Positions 20,680 through 32,184 of a DNA stretch of 64,000 nt are shown here, piece by piece. How positions within the stretch are numbered: the first letter of the stretch is position 1; each line of letters opens with the position of its first letter. Where the stretch lies: the NCBI RefSeq assembly GCF_003014485.1, contig NZ_PYGA01000020.1:62001-126000 (forward strand). Reading direction: 5' to 3'. A program made the translations under genes and the position numbers. The notes beneath the pieces were generated by a model that was not told the origin of the DNA, searched no databases, and worked only from the letters and a program-made list of their open reading frames with translations. The stretch comes from Murinocardiopsis flavida (GTDB lineage Bacteria > Actinomycetota > Actinomycetes > Streptosporangiales > Streptosporangiaceae).

Positions 20680-21432
20680 CTACGCGGTGTACACGACGAA
20701 CGACACCGCGATGTAGTGGCAGACGAACGCGGCGATCGTGAGCGAGTGGAAGACCTCGTGGAAGCCGAACCAGCGCGGCGCCGGGTCGGGCCGCTTGAGG
20801 CCGTACACGACGGCGCCCACGCTGTAGAGCAGGCCGCCGACGGCGATCAGGATCCACGCCGCCGGGTGGGTGCCGTGGACCAGTTGCGGGATGAACAGGA
20901 CCGCGACCCAGCCGATGGCGAGGTAGAGGGCCGTCGACAGCCAGCGCGGCGCGTTCAGCCAGAACACCTTGAACACCACGCCGGCGATGGCGCCGCCCCA
21001 GATCAGGGTGATCATCGCGGAGCGCAGGGTGCCGTCGAGCACCAGCAGGACGAACGGCGTGTAGGTGCCCGCGATGATCAGGTAGATGTTGGCGTGGTCG
21101 AGGCGGCGCAGCACGGCCACGCCCCGCTGCGACCAGCGGCCCACGTGGTAGACCGCCGAGGTGCTGAAGAGCAGCACCGAGCTGATCGCGTAGACGGCGC
21201 TGGCGAGCCGGGAGAGCCCGGTCGGGGCGAGGATGACCAGCACGATTCCCGCGGCGAGCGCCACGGGCGCCGTGCCGAGGTGCAGCCAGCCGCGCAGTTT
21301 GGGCTTGACGACGTCGAGGAACTCGGAGGCCGCCGCCCCGGCCTTGGCGAGCGCCCCGTCGGCGTCGCCGTGGCCGGTGCCGGTGCCGGTGTCATCGCGG
21401 TGGCGCGTGTCGTCCGACTGCTTCCGTGACAC
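20680..21432 (-). CDS. Hemolysin III / PAQR family membrane protein
   Basis: 250 aa, seven predicted membrane helices after a charged N-terminus rich in Asp, Thr and Gly. PAQR signatures are present: LLFSTSAVYHVG, RRLDHANIYLIIAGTYTP and GFHEVFHSLTIAAFVCHYIA, containing the conserved His/Asp/Ser residues proposed to bind metal. Despite the name, bacterial members are mostly not proven toxins. GTG 21432 is preceded by GGAGAAG. A palindrome at 21520-21537 lies upstream and may control it. Confidence 0.88.
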   Translation of the reverse strand: MSRKQSDDTRHRDDTGTGTGHGDADGALAKAGAAASEFLDVVKPKLRGWLHLGTAPVALAAGIVLVILAPTGLSRLASAVYAISSVLLFSTSAVYHVGRWSQRGVAVLRRLDHANIYLIIAGTYTPFVLLVLDGTLRSAMITLIWGGAIAGVVFKVFWLNAPRWLSTALYLAIGWVAVLFIPQLVHGTHPAAWILIAVGGLLYSVGAVVYGLKRPDPAPRWFGFHEVFHSLTIAAFVCHYIAVSFVVYTA

Positions 21433-21519
21433 GATCTCTTCTCCGTGGGTTCGGACCGCCGCCCCGCCCTGGTCGGCGGCGCCGCGGCGTCAGCGGGGGT
21501 GGCCCGCATCCGCAACTCT

Positions 21520-21537
21520 ACCTACGCAACCGTAGGT
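21520..21537. promoter_or_regulatory. Palindrome ACCTACG-N4-CGTAGGT
   Basis: Perfect 7-bp inverted repeat (21520-21526 and 21531-21537) about 90 bp upstream of the hemolysin III start. Size and symmetry fit a TetR-type operator. The regulator is not encoded nearby. Confidence 0.5.
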
Positions 21538-21718
21538 TACTCACTGGTAATAATGTGGTTCTCGGCACAACAGGGCCCGTCTCCCCATATTGGACCACTG
21601 CGCGGGCCCCGGCGGCCCACCGATTTCACTGAACACATCCTGAGCTGGTCTTTTGCGCTTCGATGCGCGCGCAATCGGCCGGTGTGACGGGGGTCTCCCA
21701 TGCCGTAATCGCAAGACC

Positions 21719-21734
21719 TTTGGTCTACACCAAT
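21719..21734. promoter_or_regulatory. DasR-like (GntR) box upstream of ppdK
   Basis: TTTGGTCTACACCAAT carries TGGTCTAnACCA, one base away from the core of the DasR-responsive element of streptomycetes (TGGTCTAGACCA). It lies 117 bp upstream of ppdK. If real, ppdK would respond to N-acetylglucosamine availability. The match is by eye. Confidence 0.4.
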
Positions 21735-21850
21735 AGAGTCGCATTGAACTGCGAAAACACCGATATAGAGGCGTGGTGAGAGAGTTTTCCGGGGCTGCGG
21801 GGTAGAGTCGCGCCCATTCCTGGTCAAGCGGCCTTGCAAAGGAGCCTCCC

Positions 21851-24529
<2,679 letters not shown>

Positions 24530-24550
24530 GCCGCCGGCCGCGACCGAGCG

Positions 24551-24615
24551 GCCGCCGCGGCCGGGCCGATCGGCCCGGCCGCGGCGGCGGGATGCCCGGG
24601 AACTCCGGGCATCCC
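24551..24615. terminator. Two adjoining stem-loops after ppdK
   Basis: 24551-24588 is a perfect 38-bp palindrome centred on GATC. It is followed immediately by an 11-bp stem GGGATGCCCGG (24589-24599) and CCGGGCATCCC (24605-24615) with a 5-nt loop. Neither has a T-run. The pair probably ends ppdK transcription. Confidence 0.6.
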
Positions 24616-24800
24616 GCGCATTCCGGCCGCACCTCCCTTGACGGTCTCCTAAGCTGAAAGCGACCTTCGTGGTAGGGGCAGCGTCGAGTACGCTGAGCCC
24701 GCCGGGAACCCGGCAGGGCCCGCGTGCGTCACTACTGCGTAGCGGAACGGGACGTCGGCCGCGACCGGCCGGCCCTTCGCATCGTCTCAGGGGGTGGCAC

Positions 24801-25820
24801 ATGCGGGGAGATGGCGTCGACAGCGGCCGTGAGCCGCGTGCGGGCCGTCCCGGTGCCGACCCCGATCCCGGGACCACCAGGCCCTTCGTCCGCGATGATT
24901 ACGCGGCGGCCGATCCGGCGGCCGGCGGGCGCCCGCAGGAGTTCGTGCGGGCCCGCATCCCCTCGGCAGGGCCCGGCCCGGCGAACGCCGACAGCACCCA
25001 GGTCTTCACGCGCGAACCCGGCGGCGGCCCGGAGCGGCCCGACCCCGATGCGACCCGCACGATGTCGCGGCCGGGGAGCCGGCCCTCAGACGACGGCACC
25101 GGCGGCCACGATGACGACGGCGGCGGCGACGATGACGGCCGCGACCACTACGACGACGATGACGACCCGCCGGGCCGCAGGGGAGCGCCGCGGCGCCGGC
25201 GCTTCAAGATCCGCCACGCCGTGGCGCTGGTCGTGCTCCTCGCCGTGCTGACCCCCTTCGCCACCTGGGGCTGGGTCTGGTACACCGCGCGGCAGGACGA
25301 ACGCGTCCCGACCGACGCCATCGTGGTGCTCGGCGCCAGCCAGTACAACGGCCGCCCCTCGCCGATCTTCGAGGCGCGCTTGCAGCACGCCGCCGAGCTC
25401 TACGAGGCGGGCGTGGCCCCCGCCATCGTCACCGTCGGCGGCAACCTGCCGGGCGACAACTTCACCGAGGGCGGTACCGGCCGCGAGTGGCTCATCCAGG
25501 CGGGGGTGCCCGCCGAACGGGTCGTCGCGGTCGAGAAGGGCAACGACACCCTCCAGAGCTTCCAGGCCATGGAGCCCGTCTTCGCCGACCGCGGCTGGGA
25601 CTCCGCGGTGATCGTCACCGACCCGTGGCACGCGCTGCGGTCCCGCGTCATGGCGGGCGACTACGGCATCGAGGAGGCCACCACCTCGCCCTCGCGCTCC
25701 GGGCCCGCCGTCATCGAGCGCGAGACCCAGCTCTGGTACATCACCAGGGAGACCGCATCGCTCTGGTACTACTGGATCTTCGGCGACAGCACCGACCTTG
25801 AGGTCGACGCCACTGGCTGA
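24801..25820 (+). CDS. Membrane-anchored YdcF/SanA-like (DUF218) protein
   Basis: 339 aa. The N-terminal ~130 residues are disordered and charged, ending in an Asp-rich run. A single hydrophobic helix follows ([20 protein letters not shown]), then an extracytoplasmic DUF218 domain recognised by [55 protein letters not shown] and [11 protein letters not shown]. This family is linked to cell-envelope functions (SanA, ElyC) without a defined reaction. ATG 24801 is the first start with a nearby purine run; an earlier in-frame start at 24669 is possible. Sits between ppdK and dgt. Confidence 0.8.
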   Translation: MRGDGVDSGREPRAGRPGADPDPGTTRPFVRDDYAAADPAAGGRPQEFVRARIPSAGPGPANADSTQVFTREPGGGPERPDPDATRTMSRPGSRPSDDGTGGHDDDGGGDDDGRDHYDDDDDPPGRRGAPRRRRFKIRHAVALVVLLAVLTPFATWGWVWYTARQDERVPTDAIVVLGASQYNGRPSPIFEARLQHAAELYEAGVAPAIVTVGGNLPGDNFTEGGTGREWLIQAGVPAERVVAVEKGNDTLQSFQAMEPVFADRGWDSAVIVTDPWHALRSRVMAGDYGIEEATTSPSRSGPAVIERETQLWYITRETASLWYYWIFGDSTDLEVDATG

Positions 25821-25861
25821 CCGCTCGCTTTCGCAGGTCGCGGGGCCTAGATTCAGAGGCG

Positions 25862-27118
25862 ATGCCTCTGAGACCCGAAGGGCGCGACGAACGCCCGCCG
25901 CCCGGCTACCGCGACCACGACCGCGAGCGCTGGGCCCCCGAACCCCCGAAGAACCGCGCGCGCGGCCCGTTCGAGCGCGACCGCGCCCGCGTGCTGCACA
26001 GCTCCGCCCTGCGCCGCCTCGCGGCGAAGACCCAGGTGGTGCAGCTCGGCGAGAGCGACTTCCCGCGCACACGGCTGACCCATTCGCTGGAGTGCGCGCA
26101 GATCGGCCGCGAGCTCGGCGGCGCACTGGGCTGCGACCCGGACCTCGTCGAGGCGGCGTGCCTCGCCCACGACCTGGGGCACCCCCCGTTCGGGCACAAC
26201 GGCGAGACCGCGCTCGACGCCGCCGCGGCGGCCTGCGGCGGGTTCGAGGGCAACGCGCAGAGCCTGCGGCTGCTCATCCGCCTCGAAGGCAAGGTGCTCA
26301 CGCCCGAGGGGCGCAGCGCGGGCCTGAACCTCACCCGCGCCGCGCTCGACGCCACCCTGAAGTACCCGTGGCAGCGCGGGGGAGCGGGCACCGGGAAGTT
26401 CAACTGCTACCGCGACGACACCGAGATCTTCGCGTGGGTCCGCGACGGCGTCGACGGCGTCCGTACCAGCTTCGAGGCCCAGGTCATGGATTGGGCCGAC
26501 GACGTCGCCTACTCGGTGCACGACCTGGAGGACGGCATCCACGCCGGCCTGATCCGCATCGACGCGCTGCGCAGCCCCGAGGAGCGGGCGCGGGTGTGCG
26601 CGCTCGCGGCGGCCGCCTACTGCGACGGCGCGGAGGCCGAGCTCGCCGAGGTGTTCGCCGCGCTGCTCGACGAAGGGTTCTGGCCGGCGTCGTTCCGCGG
26701 CGACCTCGGGTCCCTCGCCGCGCTGAAGAACCTCACGAGTGAGCTGATCGGCCGGTTCTGCCGCGCCGCGCAGGACGCCACCCGTGCGGCCGCCGGGCCG
26801 GGCCGCATCACGCGCTACGCCGCCGACCTCATCGTTCCCCGCCGGGCGCTGCTGGAGTGCGCCCTGCTCAAGGCCGTCGTCGCGCACTACGTGATGGCGC
26901 GCACCGAGGCGGTCGCGCAGCAGGCGCGCGAGCGCGACATCATCGCCGAGCTCGTCGCCGGTGTGCGGCTGGGCGCGCCGGACGCCCTCGACCCGCCCTT
27001 CCGCGCCGACTACATCGGCGCGGCCGACGACGCATCGGCACTGCGGGTGGTGATCGACCAGGTGGCGAGCTTGTCCGACACCGCGGCACTGGCGCGCTAC
27101 CGCGCGCTCGCCGGGTAG
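25862..27118 (+). CDS. dgt: dGTPase-like deoxynucleotide triphosphohydrolase
   Basis: 418 aa HD-domain enzyme hydrolysing dNTP to deoxynucleoside and triphosphate. Metal site motifs: [30 protein letters not shown] (HD pair) and [21 protein letters not shown] at 25848-25853 lies 8 nt before ATG 25862, so the mRNA is probably leaderless. In mycobacteria dgt is directly followed by dnaG; here dnaG is 18.5 kb away, behind a sugar-use block. Confidence 0.93.
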   Translation: MPLRPEGRDERPPPGYRDHDRERWAPEPPKNRARGPFERDRARVLHSSALRRLAAKTQVVQLGESDFPRTRLTHSLECAQIGRELGGALGCDPDLVEAACLAHDLGHPPFGHNGETALDAAAAACGGFEGNAQSLRLLIRLEGKVLTPEGRSAGLNLTRAALDATLKYPWQRGGAGTGKFNCYRDDTEIFAWVRDGVDGVRTSFEAQVMDWADDVAYSVHDLEDGIHAGLIRIDALRSPEERARVCALAAAAYCDGAEAELAEVFAALLDEGFWPASFRGDLGSLAALKNLTSELIGRFCRAAQDATRAAAGPGRITRYAADLIVPRRALLECALLKAVVAHYVMARTEAVAQQARERDIIAELVAGVRLGAPDALDPPFRADYIGAADDASALRVVIDQVASLSDTAALARYRALAG

Positions 27119-27157
27119 CGGAGCCGCGCCTCCGGGCGGTCGAGTGCGGATCCGGTA

Positions 27158-27186
27158 TTGACCGCCCGAGTTGTGAGCGTTAACAA
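27158..27186 (+). promoter_or_regulatory. Promoter and LacI-type operator of the arabinose regulator
   Basis: TTGACC (27158-27163) as -35 and TAACAA (27181-27186) as -10 with 17-nt spacing. Over the -10 lies TTGTGAGCGTTAACAA (27171-27186), which fits the LacI/GalR-family half-site symmetry TTGTnAGCGnTAACAA. Binding by the product of the next gene would block its own promoter. The same core recurs as a perfect palindrome at 28343-28356. Confidence 0.65.
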
Positions 27187-27227
27187 TGTAGCTCGCATCA
27201 CATTCAGCGAGTACTCGGGAGCGCCGC

Positions 27228-28262
27228 ATGGCAACCGCCGGCAATGGACGGGATCCGGTCATGGCCGATGTCGCCCGCGTCGCCGGCGTCTCCCACCAGA
27301 CCGTCTCCCGGGTGCTCAACGGCCTGCCCAACGTCAAGCCGGCGACCCACGAGCGGGTCGTCGCCGCCATCGAGGAGCTCGGGTACCACCGCAACTCCTC
27401 GGCGCGGGCCCTCGCGACCCGGCGCTCCCAGGTGCTCGGCGTGGTGGCGTTCGACACCACCCTCTACGGCCCGGCGAGCACCCTGCTCGGCATCGAGCGG
27501 GCGGCCCGCCAGGCCGGGTACTTCGTCAGCATCGTCAGCCTCACGGCGATCACCCGCGAGACCATCCGCGAGGCGCTCGACTACCTCGCCGAGCAGTCCG
27601 TCGAGGGCTGCATCGTCATCGCGCCCAAGCGGGCCGCCGTCGAGGCGCTGACCGGCCTGCGCGGGCCGCGGCCCCTGGTCGCCGTCGAGGGCGGCGTGGC
27701 GCCGGACCTGCCCGTCGTCTGCGTCGACCAGGCCGCCGGCGCCCACCAGATCACCCGGCACCTGCTCGACCTCGGCCACCGCACGGTGTGGCACGTCGCC
27801 GGCCCCCGCGACTGGCTGGAGGCCGAGAGCAGGGTCGCCGGATGGCGCGGCGCGCTGGAGGAGGCGGGGGCCGCCGTGCCCGAGTACGCCCACGGTGACT
27901 GGAGCCCCCGCTCCGGCTACGAGATCGGCCGGACCCTCGCGGCCCGGCCCGACATCACCGCGGTCTTCGTCGCCAACGACCAGATGGCGCTGGGCGTGCT
28001 GCGCGCTATGGGCGAGGCCGGGCGCAGGGTGCCCGCCGACGTCAGCGTCGCCGGCTTCGACGACGTCCCCGAGGCGGAGTTCTTCTCGCCGCCCCTGACA
28101 ACCGTCTACCAGGACTTCGGTGAGGTCGGCCGGCGCGGCATCAGCGTGCTGCTGCGGCTGCTCGACGGCGCGGCCGAGCCCGCGGCGCACGCCCCCATTG
28201 AGGTCGTCCCCACCCGTCTCGTCCTGCGGTCGAGCACCGCGCAGGCCCCCGACCCGACCTGA
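27228..28262 (+). CDS. LacI-family regulator of the arabinose cluster
   Basis: 344 aa. HTH VMADVARVAGVSHQTVSRVL at residues 11-30 with the hinge helix NSSARALATRRS, followed by a periplasmic-binding-protein-like effector domain (VLGVVAFDTTLYGP, VFVANDQMALGVLRAMGE, VSVAGFDDVPEAEFFSPPLT). Most likely represses araBDA and the importers in the absence of L-arabinose or an arabino-oligosaccharide. Two operators support this, one over its own promoter and one in the start of araB. ATG 27228 gives the normal LacI N-terminus. Confidence 0.88.
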   Translation: MATAGNGRDPVMADVARVAGVSHQTVSRVLNGLPNVKPATHERVVAAIEELGYHRNSSARALATRRSQVLGVVAFDTTLYGPASTLLGIERAARQAGYFVSIVSLTAITRETIREALDYLAEQSVEGCIVIAPKRAAVEALTGLRGPRPLVAVEGGVAPDLPVVCVDQAAGAHQITRHLLDLGHRTVWHVAGPRDWLEAESRVAGWRGALEEAGAAVPEYAHGDWSPRSGYEIGRTLAARPDITAVFVANDQMALGVLRAMGEAGRRVPADVSVAGFDDVPEAEFFSPPLTTVYQDFGEVGRRGISVLLRLLDGAAEPAAHAPIEVVPTRLVLRSSTAQAPDPT

Positions 28263-28331
28263 CCCCCGACCCCGGCTGATCCCGCCCGGCCCCCCGATCC
28301 GTGTCGACCCCCACCCGTTCCAGGAGCCGTC

Positions 28332-30011
28332 ATGGCACCGAATGTTAGCGCTAACAATTCGTCGTCCGTGCTGGTCGGCATCGACTTCGGCACCCTGTCG
28401 GGACGCGTCGTGGTCGTCCGCGCCGCCGACGGCGCCGTCCTCGCCGAAGCCGTCGAGGACTACCCGCACGCGGTCCTCAGCACCGCGCTGCCCGGCTCGG
28501 ACCGCCCCCTGCCGCCCGACACCGCGCTGCAACTGCCCGAGGACTACCGCGGTGTGCTGCGCCGCGGCGTCCCGAAGGCGCTCGCCGCAGCGGGCATCGG
28601 CGCGGACCGGGTCATCGGCGTCGGCACCGACTTCACCGCGTGCACCGTGCTGCCGACCACCGCCGACGGCACACCGCTGTGCGAACTGCCCGGGTTCGCC
28701 GACCGCCCGCACGCCTACCCCAAACTGTGGAAGCACCACGCCGCCCAGCCCGAGGCCGACGAGATCACCCGCGTCGCCGCCGAACGGGGCGAGCCGTGGC
28801 TGCCGCGCTACGGCGGCCGGATCTCCGCGGAATGGCAGTTCGCCAAGGGGCTCCAGGTCCTGCGCGAGGACCCGGAGGCCTACGCGCGCGCCGACCGCTG
28901 GATCGAGGCGGCCGACTGGATCGTGTGGCAGCTGTGCGGGCGCGAGACCCGCAACGTCTGCACGGCCGGGTACAAGGGCATCCACCAGGACGGCGCCTGG
29001 CCGTCGCGCGACTACCTCGCCGCACTCGACCCCGCGTTCGCCGGGTTCGCCGACGACAAGCTGGCCTTCCCGCTCTCGCAGCTCGGCGCCCGCGCCGGGG
29101 GGCTGTCCGCCGAGGCGGCGGCGCTGACCGGCCTGCCCGAAGGGGTAGCCGTGGCGGTCGGCAACGTCGACGCCCACGTCACCGCCGCGGCCGCGCGCAC
29201 CGTCGACCCCGGCGAGCTGCTCGCCGTCATGGGCACCAGCACCTGCCACGTGCTGAACTCCGACGTCCCCGCCGAGGTCCCGGGAATGTGCGGGGTCGTC
29301 CGCGACGGCATCGTCCCCGGGCTGTGGGGCTACGAGGCCGGGCAGAGCGGGGTGGGCGACATCCTCGGCTGGTTCGCCGACGGCTTCCTGCCGCCCGAGT
29401 ACGTCCGCGCGGCCAAGCGCGCCGGAACCGGCACCCACGAGCTGCTCTCCCGCAGGGCCGCGGCGCAGCCGGTCGGCGCGCACGGGCTCGTCGCCCTCGA
29501 CTGGCACAACGGCAACCGGTCGGTGCTGGTCGACCACTCGCTGTCGGGGGTGATCGCGGGGGCGACCCTCGCGACGACCCCCGAGGACCTCTACCGCGCG
29601 CTGGTCGAGGCGACCGCGTTCGGCACCCGCACGATCGTCGAGGCGTTCGAGACCGCGGGCGTCCCCGTGCACGGCGTCACGGTCGCCGGCGGGCTGACCC
29701 GCAACCCCTTCGTCCTCCAGGTCTACGCCGACGTGCTGCGCCGCCCGCTGCACGTGACGGACGCCGACCAGGGCCCCGCGCTCGGCTCGGCGATCCACGC
29801 CGCGGTCGCGGCGGGCGCCCACCCCGACATCCGCGCGGCATCGGCGGCGATGGGCCGGGTCCGCCGCGACGCCGTCCGCCCCGACCTCCGCGACTCCGCC
29901 GGCTACGACCGCCTCTACGACGTCTACCGCGACCTGCACGACCACTTCGGGCGCGGCGGCAGCGACGCGCTGCACCGGCTGCGCCGCATCCGCAACGACG
30001 CCCGCACCTGA
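28332..30011 (+). CDS. araB: Ribulokinase
   Basis: 559 aa FGGY kinase phosphorylating L-ribulose at O5. Motifs: GIDFGTLSGRVVVVRAADG phosphate loop, GVGTDFTACTVLP, GYEAGQSGVGDILGWFAD, DWHNGNRSVLVD and the FGGY-type segment VAGGLTRNPFVLQVYADV. ATG 28332 is supported by AGGAG at 28322-28326. A second possible start, GTG 28369, lies at the first conserved strand. The perfect palindrome TGTTAGCGCTAACA sits inside codons 4-9. First of araB-araD-araA. Confidence 0.94.
   Translation: MAPNVSANNSSSVLVGIDFGTLSGRVVVVRAADGAVLAEAVEDYPHAVLSTALPGSDRPLPPDTALQLPEDYRGVLRRGVPKALAAAGIGADRVIGVGTDFTACTVLPTTADGTPLCELPGFADRPHAYPKLWKHHAAQPEADEITRVAAERGEPWLPRYGGRISAEWQFAKGLQVLREDPEAYARADRWIEAADWIVWQLCGRETRNVCTAGYKGIHQDGAWPSRDYLAALDPAFAGFADDKLAFPLSQLGARAGGLSAEAAALTGLPEGVAVAVGNVDAHVTAAAARTVDPGELLAVMGTSTCHVLNSDVPAEVPGMCGVVRDGIVPGLWGYEAGQSGVGDILGWFADGFLPPEYVRAAKRAGTGTHELLSRRAAAQPVGAHGLVALDWHNGNRSVLVDHSLSGVIAGATLATTPEDLYRALVEATAFGTRTIVEAFETAGVPVHGVTVAGGLTRNPFVLQVYADVLRRPLHVTDADQGPALGSAIHAAVAAGAHPDIRAASAAMGRVRRDAVRPDLRDSAGYDRLYDVYRDLHDHFGRGGSDALHRLRRIRNDART
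28343..28356. promoter_or_regulatory. LacI operator inside the start of araB
   Basis: TGTTAGCGCTAACA is a perfect 14-bp palindrome, flanked so that ATTGTTAGCGCTAACATT reads on the minus strand. It is the ideal form of the operator seen at 27171-27186. It lies within codons 4-9 of araB, where bound repressor would act as a roadblock or block a promoter just upstream. Confidence 0.75.
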
Positions 30012-30027
30012 CGAAGGGAAGGACCGC

Positions 30028-30705
30028 ATGGACGCCGTCGCCGCGGCACGCCGCGAGGTGTGCCGCCTCCACTCCGAACTGCTGCGCTGGAACCTGGTCG
30101 CGTGGACCAGCGGGAACGTCTCGGCCCGGGTTCCGGGCACCGGCCTCCTCGTGATCAAGCCCAGCGGCGTGGGCTACGACGAGCTGACGCCCGAGTCGAT
30201 GGTGGTCACCGACCTCCACGGCGCCGTGGTCGAGGGCGACCACGCACCCTCCAGCGACACCGCGTCGCACGCCCACATCTACCGGGCGATGCCCGAGGTC
30301 GGCGGGGTCGCGCACACCCACAGCGGCTACGCGACGGCGTGGGCGGCGCGGGGCGAGGCGATTCCCTGCGCCCTCACGGCGATGGCCGACGAGTTCGGCG
30401 CCGACATCCCCGTCGGCCCCTTCGCCCGCATCGGCGGCGCGGAGATCGGCGAGGGGGTCGTCGCCACACTGGCCGGCCACCGCTCCCCGGCCGTGCTGAT
30501 GCGCGGACACGGGGTCTTCACCATCGGCCGCGACGCCGAAGCCGCCGTGAAGGCGGCCGTGATGTGCGAGGACGCCGCCCGCACCCTGCACTTCGCGCGG
30601 TTGCACGGCCCGGTGCGGCCGCTGCCCGGCGCGGACGTCGACGCGCTCTACGACCGCTACCAGAACGCCTACGGACAGCCCGACCGGACGAGAGAAGGTG
30701 CGTGA
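30028..30705 (+). CDS. araD: L-ribulose-5-phosphate 4-epimerase
   Basis: 225 aa class II aldolase fold enzyme giving D-xylulose 5-phosphate. Motifs: TSGNVSARVPGTG, LLVIKPSGVGYDEL, the SSDTASHAHIYRA segment with the catalytic Asp, zinc ligands in AHTHSGYATAWA and RGHGVFTIG. AAGGGAAGG precedes ATG 30028; 16 bp after araB. Relatives include fuculose-phosphate aldolase, but araB and the AraA-like gene on either side favour AraD. Confidence 0.91.
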   Translation: MDAVAAARREVCRLHSELLRWNLVAWTSGNVSARVPGTGLLVIKPSGVGYDELTPESMVVTDLHGAVVEGDHAPSSDTASHAHIYRAMPEVGGVAHTHSGYATAWAARGEAIPCALTAMADEFGADIPVGPFARIGGAEIGEGVVATLAGHRSPAVLMRGHGVFTIGRDAEAAVKAAVMCEDAARTLHFARLHGPVRPLPGADVDALYDRYQNAYGQPDRTREGA

Positions 30706-30708
30706 ACC

Positions 30709-32106
30709 GTGCCAGAACGCCTGCCCCGCATCGGGGTCATGGGCATCATGCAGGAGCTCTACGACGCCATGCTGCCCGGCATCACCGAGCGCCAGGCCGC
30801 CTACGCCGAGGAGGTCGCCGCGCAGCTCGCCGGGGTCGCCGAGTGCACGGTGCCCGCGCCGGTCCGCACCCGCGCCGACGCGGAGCGCACCGTCCGCGCC
30901 TTCGAGGAGCAGGACCTCGACGGCGTGCTCGTGATCATGCTGACCTACGCGCCGTCCCTGCGGGTCACCCGCGCCCTCGCCGGGCTGCGGCTGCCCGTCT
31001 GCCTGGCGAACATCCAGCCGGACCCGGCCGTGACCCCGGCGTGGGACATGGCGGACATGACCTACAACCAGGGCATCCACGGGGCCCAGGACACCGCGAA
31101 CGCGATGGTGCGCGCCGGTGTCCCCTTCGAGGTGGTCACCGCCGAATGGCGCGGCGCGGAGTTCCGCGAGCGTGTCGGCCGCTGGGCGCGCGCCGCGCAC
31201 ACCGTCACCGCGCTGCGGCGGCTTCGGGTGGGCGTGGTCGGCTACGCGATGAACGGAATGGGCGACGCCCGGTTCGACGAGGCGGCGCTGCTCCGCGTCC
31301 TGGGGCCGGAGGTGGAGGTCATCGCGCCCGGCGAGCTGTACCGCACCATGACCGGGCTGCCGCCGTCCGAGGTCGAGGAGCTGATGGCGGCGGAGGACGA
31401 GCTGTTCGACGTGGACCCGCGGCTGGCCAAGGAGGAGCGCACCGACCACGCCCGGATGCAGCTCGCGATCGAGCGGCTGCTCGTAGAGCGGGGGATCGGC
31501 GCCTACTCCACCCACTTCGACGCGATCGCCGAGGACGGCCGCTTCGCCCGGCTGCCCATGGCCGCCGCGTCGGCCCTCATGGCGAAGGGCTACGGCTTCG
31601 CGGGTGAGGGCGACGTGCTCGCCGCTGTGGCCGTCCACGCGGGGCACCGGCTCGCCGGCGACGGCCACTTCACCGAGATGTACGCGATGGACTTCCCGAC
31701 CGACTCCATCCTGATGAGCCACATGGGGGAGGGGAACTGGCGGGTCGGCCGCCCCGACGAGCGGGTCCGGCTGGTCAAGCGGCCGCTGGGCATCGGCGGG
31801 CTGGACGACCCGCCGACGCTGCTGTTCCGCATCCGCCCGGGCCCGGCGACGCTCGCGTCGCTGGTCTCCCTCGGCGGGGAGCGGTTCCGGCTGGTGGTCG
31901 CCGAAGGCGAGGTCCTCGACTCCCCGGAGCTGCCCGCGCTGGAGATGCCCTACGGGCAGTTCCGGCCCGACAGCGGCGTCCGCGGCTGCATGGACGCGTG
32001 GCTGCGCGCCGGGGGCACGCACCACATGGTCCTGAACCTCGGCCGGCACGCCGCCGACTGGGAGGCATTCTGCGCGCTCGCCGGCATCGAGTTCCACCAG
32101 GTCTGA
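30709..32106 (+). CDS. araA: L-arabinose isomerase, short divergent form
   Basis: 465 aa, about 35 shorter than E. coli or Bacillus AraA. Converts L-arabinose to L-ribulose. The C-terminal half is recognisably AraA: KGYGFAGEGD (Glu300), FTEMYAMDF (Glu323), SHMGEGNW (His338), LGIGGLDDPPTLLF and AGGTHHMV (His438/439), with spacing of the Mn-binding residues close to E. coli's 306/333/350/450. The N-terminal half is poorly conserved and the protein ends right after the final His region. GTG 30709 with AGAGAAGG upstream, 3 bp after araD. Another aldose isomerase activity in the same superfamily is possible. Confidence 0.8.
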   Translation: MPERLPRIGVMGIMQELYDAMLPGITERQAAYAEEVAAQLAGVAECTVPAPVRTRADAERTVRAFEEQDLDGVLVIMLTYAPSLRVTRALAGLRLPVCLANIQPDPAVTPAWDMADMTYNQGIHGAQDTANAMVRAGVPFEVVTAEWRGAEFRERVGRWARAAHTVTALRRLRVGVVGYAMNGMGDARFDEAALLRVLGPEVEVIAPGELYRTMTGLPPSEVEELMAAEDELFDVDPRLAKEERTDHARMQLAIERLLVERGIGAYSTHFDAIAEDGRFARLPMAAASALMAKGYGFAGEGDVLAAVAVHAGHRLAGDGHFTEMYAMDFPTDSILMSHMGEGNWRVGRPDERVRLVKRPLGIGGLDDPPTLLFRIRPGPATLASLVSLGGERFRLVVAEGEVLDSPELPALEMPYGQFRPDSGVRGCMDAWLRAGGTHHMVLNLGRHAADWEAFCALAGIEFHQV

Positions 32107-32184
32107 CCGGACGGGTCCGACCCACCCGCCCCGCGGCCCCGCGGGGCACGGCCGCACATCCGGCGCATCAGGACAGGACAGGCC

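Larger units (their letters stand above)
21433..21850. other. Divergent intergenic region, hemolysin III / ppdK
   Basis: 418 bp, with an AT-richer centre (about 21510-21760). It contains the perfect palindrome at 21520-21537, a DasR-like box at 21719-21734, and a repeated TAGAGTCGC word at about 21735 and 21804. No gene is supported; short open frames here have no coding bias. Confidence 0.6.
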
